64,000 bases of DNA from Bacillota bacterium (GTDB taxonomy: Bacteria; Bacillota; Clostridia; Lachnospirales; Lachnospiraceae). This document shows, piece after piece, positions 62,524 through 64,000 of this stretch. Both the position numbers and the translations under genes were made by a program. The stretch's first letter is position 1. The number at the start of each line of letters is the position of its first letter. Below the pieces are notes generated by a model. That model saw only the letters and a program-made list of their open reading frames with translations, was not told where the DNA came from and made no database searches. The stretch covers positions 62,001 through 126,000 of the forward strand of contig JAEZZO010000004.1 of the NCBI GenBank assembly GCA_023418475.1, in the 5' to 3' direction.

Positions 62524-64000
62524 ATGGTAAATTTTAATATTAATAAAGACAAAAAAACGGAATTCCCCCATTACTGGGAAATGTGTGTAGGAAGCTGTCA
62601 TGCCTATACCGCTTTAAGGGAAGATTATAGAAAGCAGCTAAAAAGAGCTCATGATGAGCTTGGATTCAAATATGTAAGATTTCATGGATTATTGGATGAT
62701 GATATGTGCGTACTCATTATGAAGAAGGATTACATGGGTAACGAGCTTGGATTGGTTTATAACTTTGTTAATATTGATAATATCTGTGATTTCTTACTAA
62801 GTATCGGAATGAAGCCTTTCCTGGAATTGGGCTTTATGCCGGAAGTGCTGGCCAGTGGAGATAAGACGGTATTTCATTATAAGGGGAATATCACTCCGCC
62901 GAAGGACTATGATGCATGGGCAGAATTAATCCGTCGCCTGACGGAGCATCTGGTGGAAAGATATGGCTTAGAGGAAGTGAAACAATGGTTTTTTGAGGTT
63001 TGGAATGAGCCGAATCTGGTATCCTTCTTTTCAGGAACGAAGGAAGAGTACTTTAAATTATATGAGGTAACAGCTAGAACCATTAAGAAAGTAAATGCGC
63101 AGCTGAAGGTAGGTGGACCGGCAACCTCCTGTAACTCCTGGGTAAAGGATACCGTGGATTTCTGTGAACAGAATAATGTTCCACTGGATTATGTATCCAC
63201 GCATCATTATCCGACGGATGATCCGTTGTGGAAATCCGGTATGGATATCGAAGATTTCTTTAAATCCGGACTGGCTGCCTTAGGCTCCTACGAACGCGGA
63301 ATATTAAAGAAGATGACCATGAAGGCAAGAGAAGAGGCAGGAAAATACCCTCTGTATTATACAGAATGGAATACCTCGGCAATGACGAATGATAATAAGC
63401 ATGACGAGTGTTACGCGTCTGCCATGATAGCGAAAATACTGGCGGATAATGACGGACTTGTCGAAGGGTATTCTTATTGGACCTTTACGGATATCTTTGA
63501 AGAAGGCTCCCAGCTTCCAGGTGCATTTCACGGAGGCTTTGGTTTGCAGACATATGCGGGAGTCGCAAAGCCGGCATACCGTTTGTTCCAGTTATACCAT
63601 AATCTTGGTGTAAAGAGGCTTGCAGTTGAAACAGAGATAATAGAAGGGCAGACTGCTGAATTGCTTGCCACAGAGACAGAACAGGGAGGCATTCGTGCAA
63701 TCCTTCATAATCATCAGATCCCGGACGGTCCGATCAAGGAAGAGGATTGTAAGATCATGATAAAGGGCATAAAGGGCAATGTGAGGGTAACCTGTTATCC
63801 GATCGATGAAAGCAGTGCCAATGCAAGAGGTGAATGGGTAAAAATGGGAGTGCCGGAATATCTTACGAAGGAACAGCTCGAACAGCTCCACAAGGCATCG
63901 GAAGTGAAGGCCTATCCCTGTGAATACCAGATACAGGATAATAATTTGATCTTAAACATTAAGCTTCCGGTTCATGGCGTATGTGGAATTGATGTTGAGA
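62524..64000 (+). CDS. GH39 beta-xylosidase (3' partial)
   Basis: The frame runs open from ATG 62524 (TAGGAGG 6 bases upstream) to the right edge, giving 492 codons; the gene is cut by the window. The sequence reads as a GH39 catalytic domain: FHGLLDDDM, acid/base Glu162 in FEVWNEPN, STHHYPTD, nucleophile Glu281 in YYTEWNTS and WTFTDIFEE. These positions agree with the family's known catalytic pair (about 160 and 277). A beta-sandwich accessory domain begins near residue 370. It cleaves xylose from xylo-oligosaccharides; no signal peptide is seen, so it is intracellular and acts on sugars brought in by the upstream importer. Confidence 0.93.
   Translation, partial: MVNFNINKDKKTEFPHYWEMCVGSCHAYTALREDYRKQLKRAHDELGFKYVRFHGLLDDDMCVLIMKKDYMGNELGLVYNFVNIDNICDFLLSIGMKPFLELGFMPEVLASGDKTVFHYKGNITPPKDYDAWAELIRRLTEHLVERYGLEEVKQWFFEVWNEPNLVSFFSGTKEEYFKLYEVTARTIKKVNAQLKVGGPATSCNSWVKDTVDFCEQNNVPLDYVSTHHYPTDDPLWKSGMDIEDFFKSGLAALGSYERGILKKMTMKAREEAGKYPLYYTEWNTSAMTNDNKHDECYASAMIAKILADNDGLVEGYSYWTFTDIFEEGSQLPGAFHGGFGLQTYAGVAKPAYRLFQLYHNLGVKRLAVETEIIEGQTAELLATETEQGGIRAILHNHQIPDGPIKEEDCKIMIKGIKGNVRVTCYPIDESSANARGEWVKMGVPEYLTKEQLEQLHKASEVKAYPCEYQIQDNNLILNIKLPVHGVCGIDVE

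Noticed and set aside
1..64000. CRISPR arrays, tRNA, rRNA, riboswitches and prophage
   Set aside because: No regularly spaced repeats, no tRNA/rRNA-like sequences, no recognisable riboswitch core and no phage structural genes were seen by reading both strands.

Overview
The window is AT-rich chromosomal DNA of an anaerobic, endospore-forming, motile Gram-positive bacterium, most likely a Lachnospiraceae member close to Lachnoclostridium or Anaerocolumna. This rests on a single-chain pyruvate:ferredoxin oxidoreductase, SpoIID, chemotaxis and c-di-GMP genes, LplA/YtcQ-type sugar ABC transporters with AraC or YesMN regulators, and a GH39 xylosidase. I see no rRNA, tRNA, CRISPR array, phage or complete insertion sequence. 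It reads as ordinary chromosome with a few decayed genes and small repeats.

Layout. 1-2.8 kb: the 3' part of an FHA-domain membrane protein, then two decayed glycoside hydrolase remnants (GH20-like and GH38) lying back to back. 3.1-11.8 kb: signalling block with a PAS histidine kinase and AraC-type response regulator, then CheW, a chemoreceptor and a PAS-GGDEF-EAL protein. 12.2-19.6 kb: metabolic and housekeeping genes (PLP decarboxylase, glycerol kinase, rhomboid protease, flavodoxin-SCP2 fusion, orphan kinase, HIT protein, PAP2 remnant). 19.8-21.1 kb: murG and a TSCPD protein. 21.6-27.5 kb: AraC regulator plus a carbohydrate ABC importer (lipoprotein, two permeases) and a nucleoside-hydrolase-like enzyme. 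27.8-29.7 kb: XRE regulator with membrane partner, and MTA/SAH nucleosidase. 29.9-35.6 kb: MoxR / DUF58 / transglutaminase operon convergent with spoIID. 35.9-46.8 kb: two complete FtsX-type ABC transporter / two-component modules converging on a small MITE-like insertion. 47.4-53 kb: highly expressed PFOR and an L,D-transpeptidase. 53.1-64 kb: sugar MFS transporter, YesMN two-component system, a second carbohydrate ABC importer and the start of a GH39 beta-xylosidase, together a probable xylo-oligosaccharide locus.

How they work together. Two separate oligosaccharide uptake loci have local sensors (one-component AraC; membrane kinase plus AraC-type regulator). Two paralogous ABC/two-component modules look like cell-envelope stress or antimicrobial-peptide detoxification systems. 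MurG, SpoIID, the L,D-transpeptidase and the transglutaminase operon act at the cell envelope.

The most unusual signals are non-coding: a dispersed repeat that in five cases directly follows a transcription terminator; a 144-bp MITE-like element with 16-bp terminal inverted repeats and an 11-bp target duplication; a second 110-bp element with perfect 22-bp arms between a binding-protein gene and its permeases; and an 87-bp tandem duplication, each copy carrying the same 11-codon mini-ORF, between an ABC permease and its ATPase. I did not find a clearly new multi-gene system. All family assignments were made by reading motifs, without database searches.
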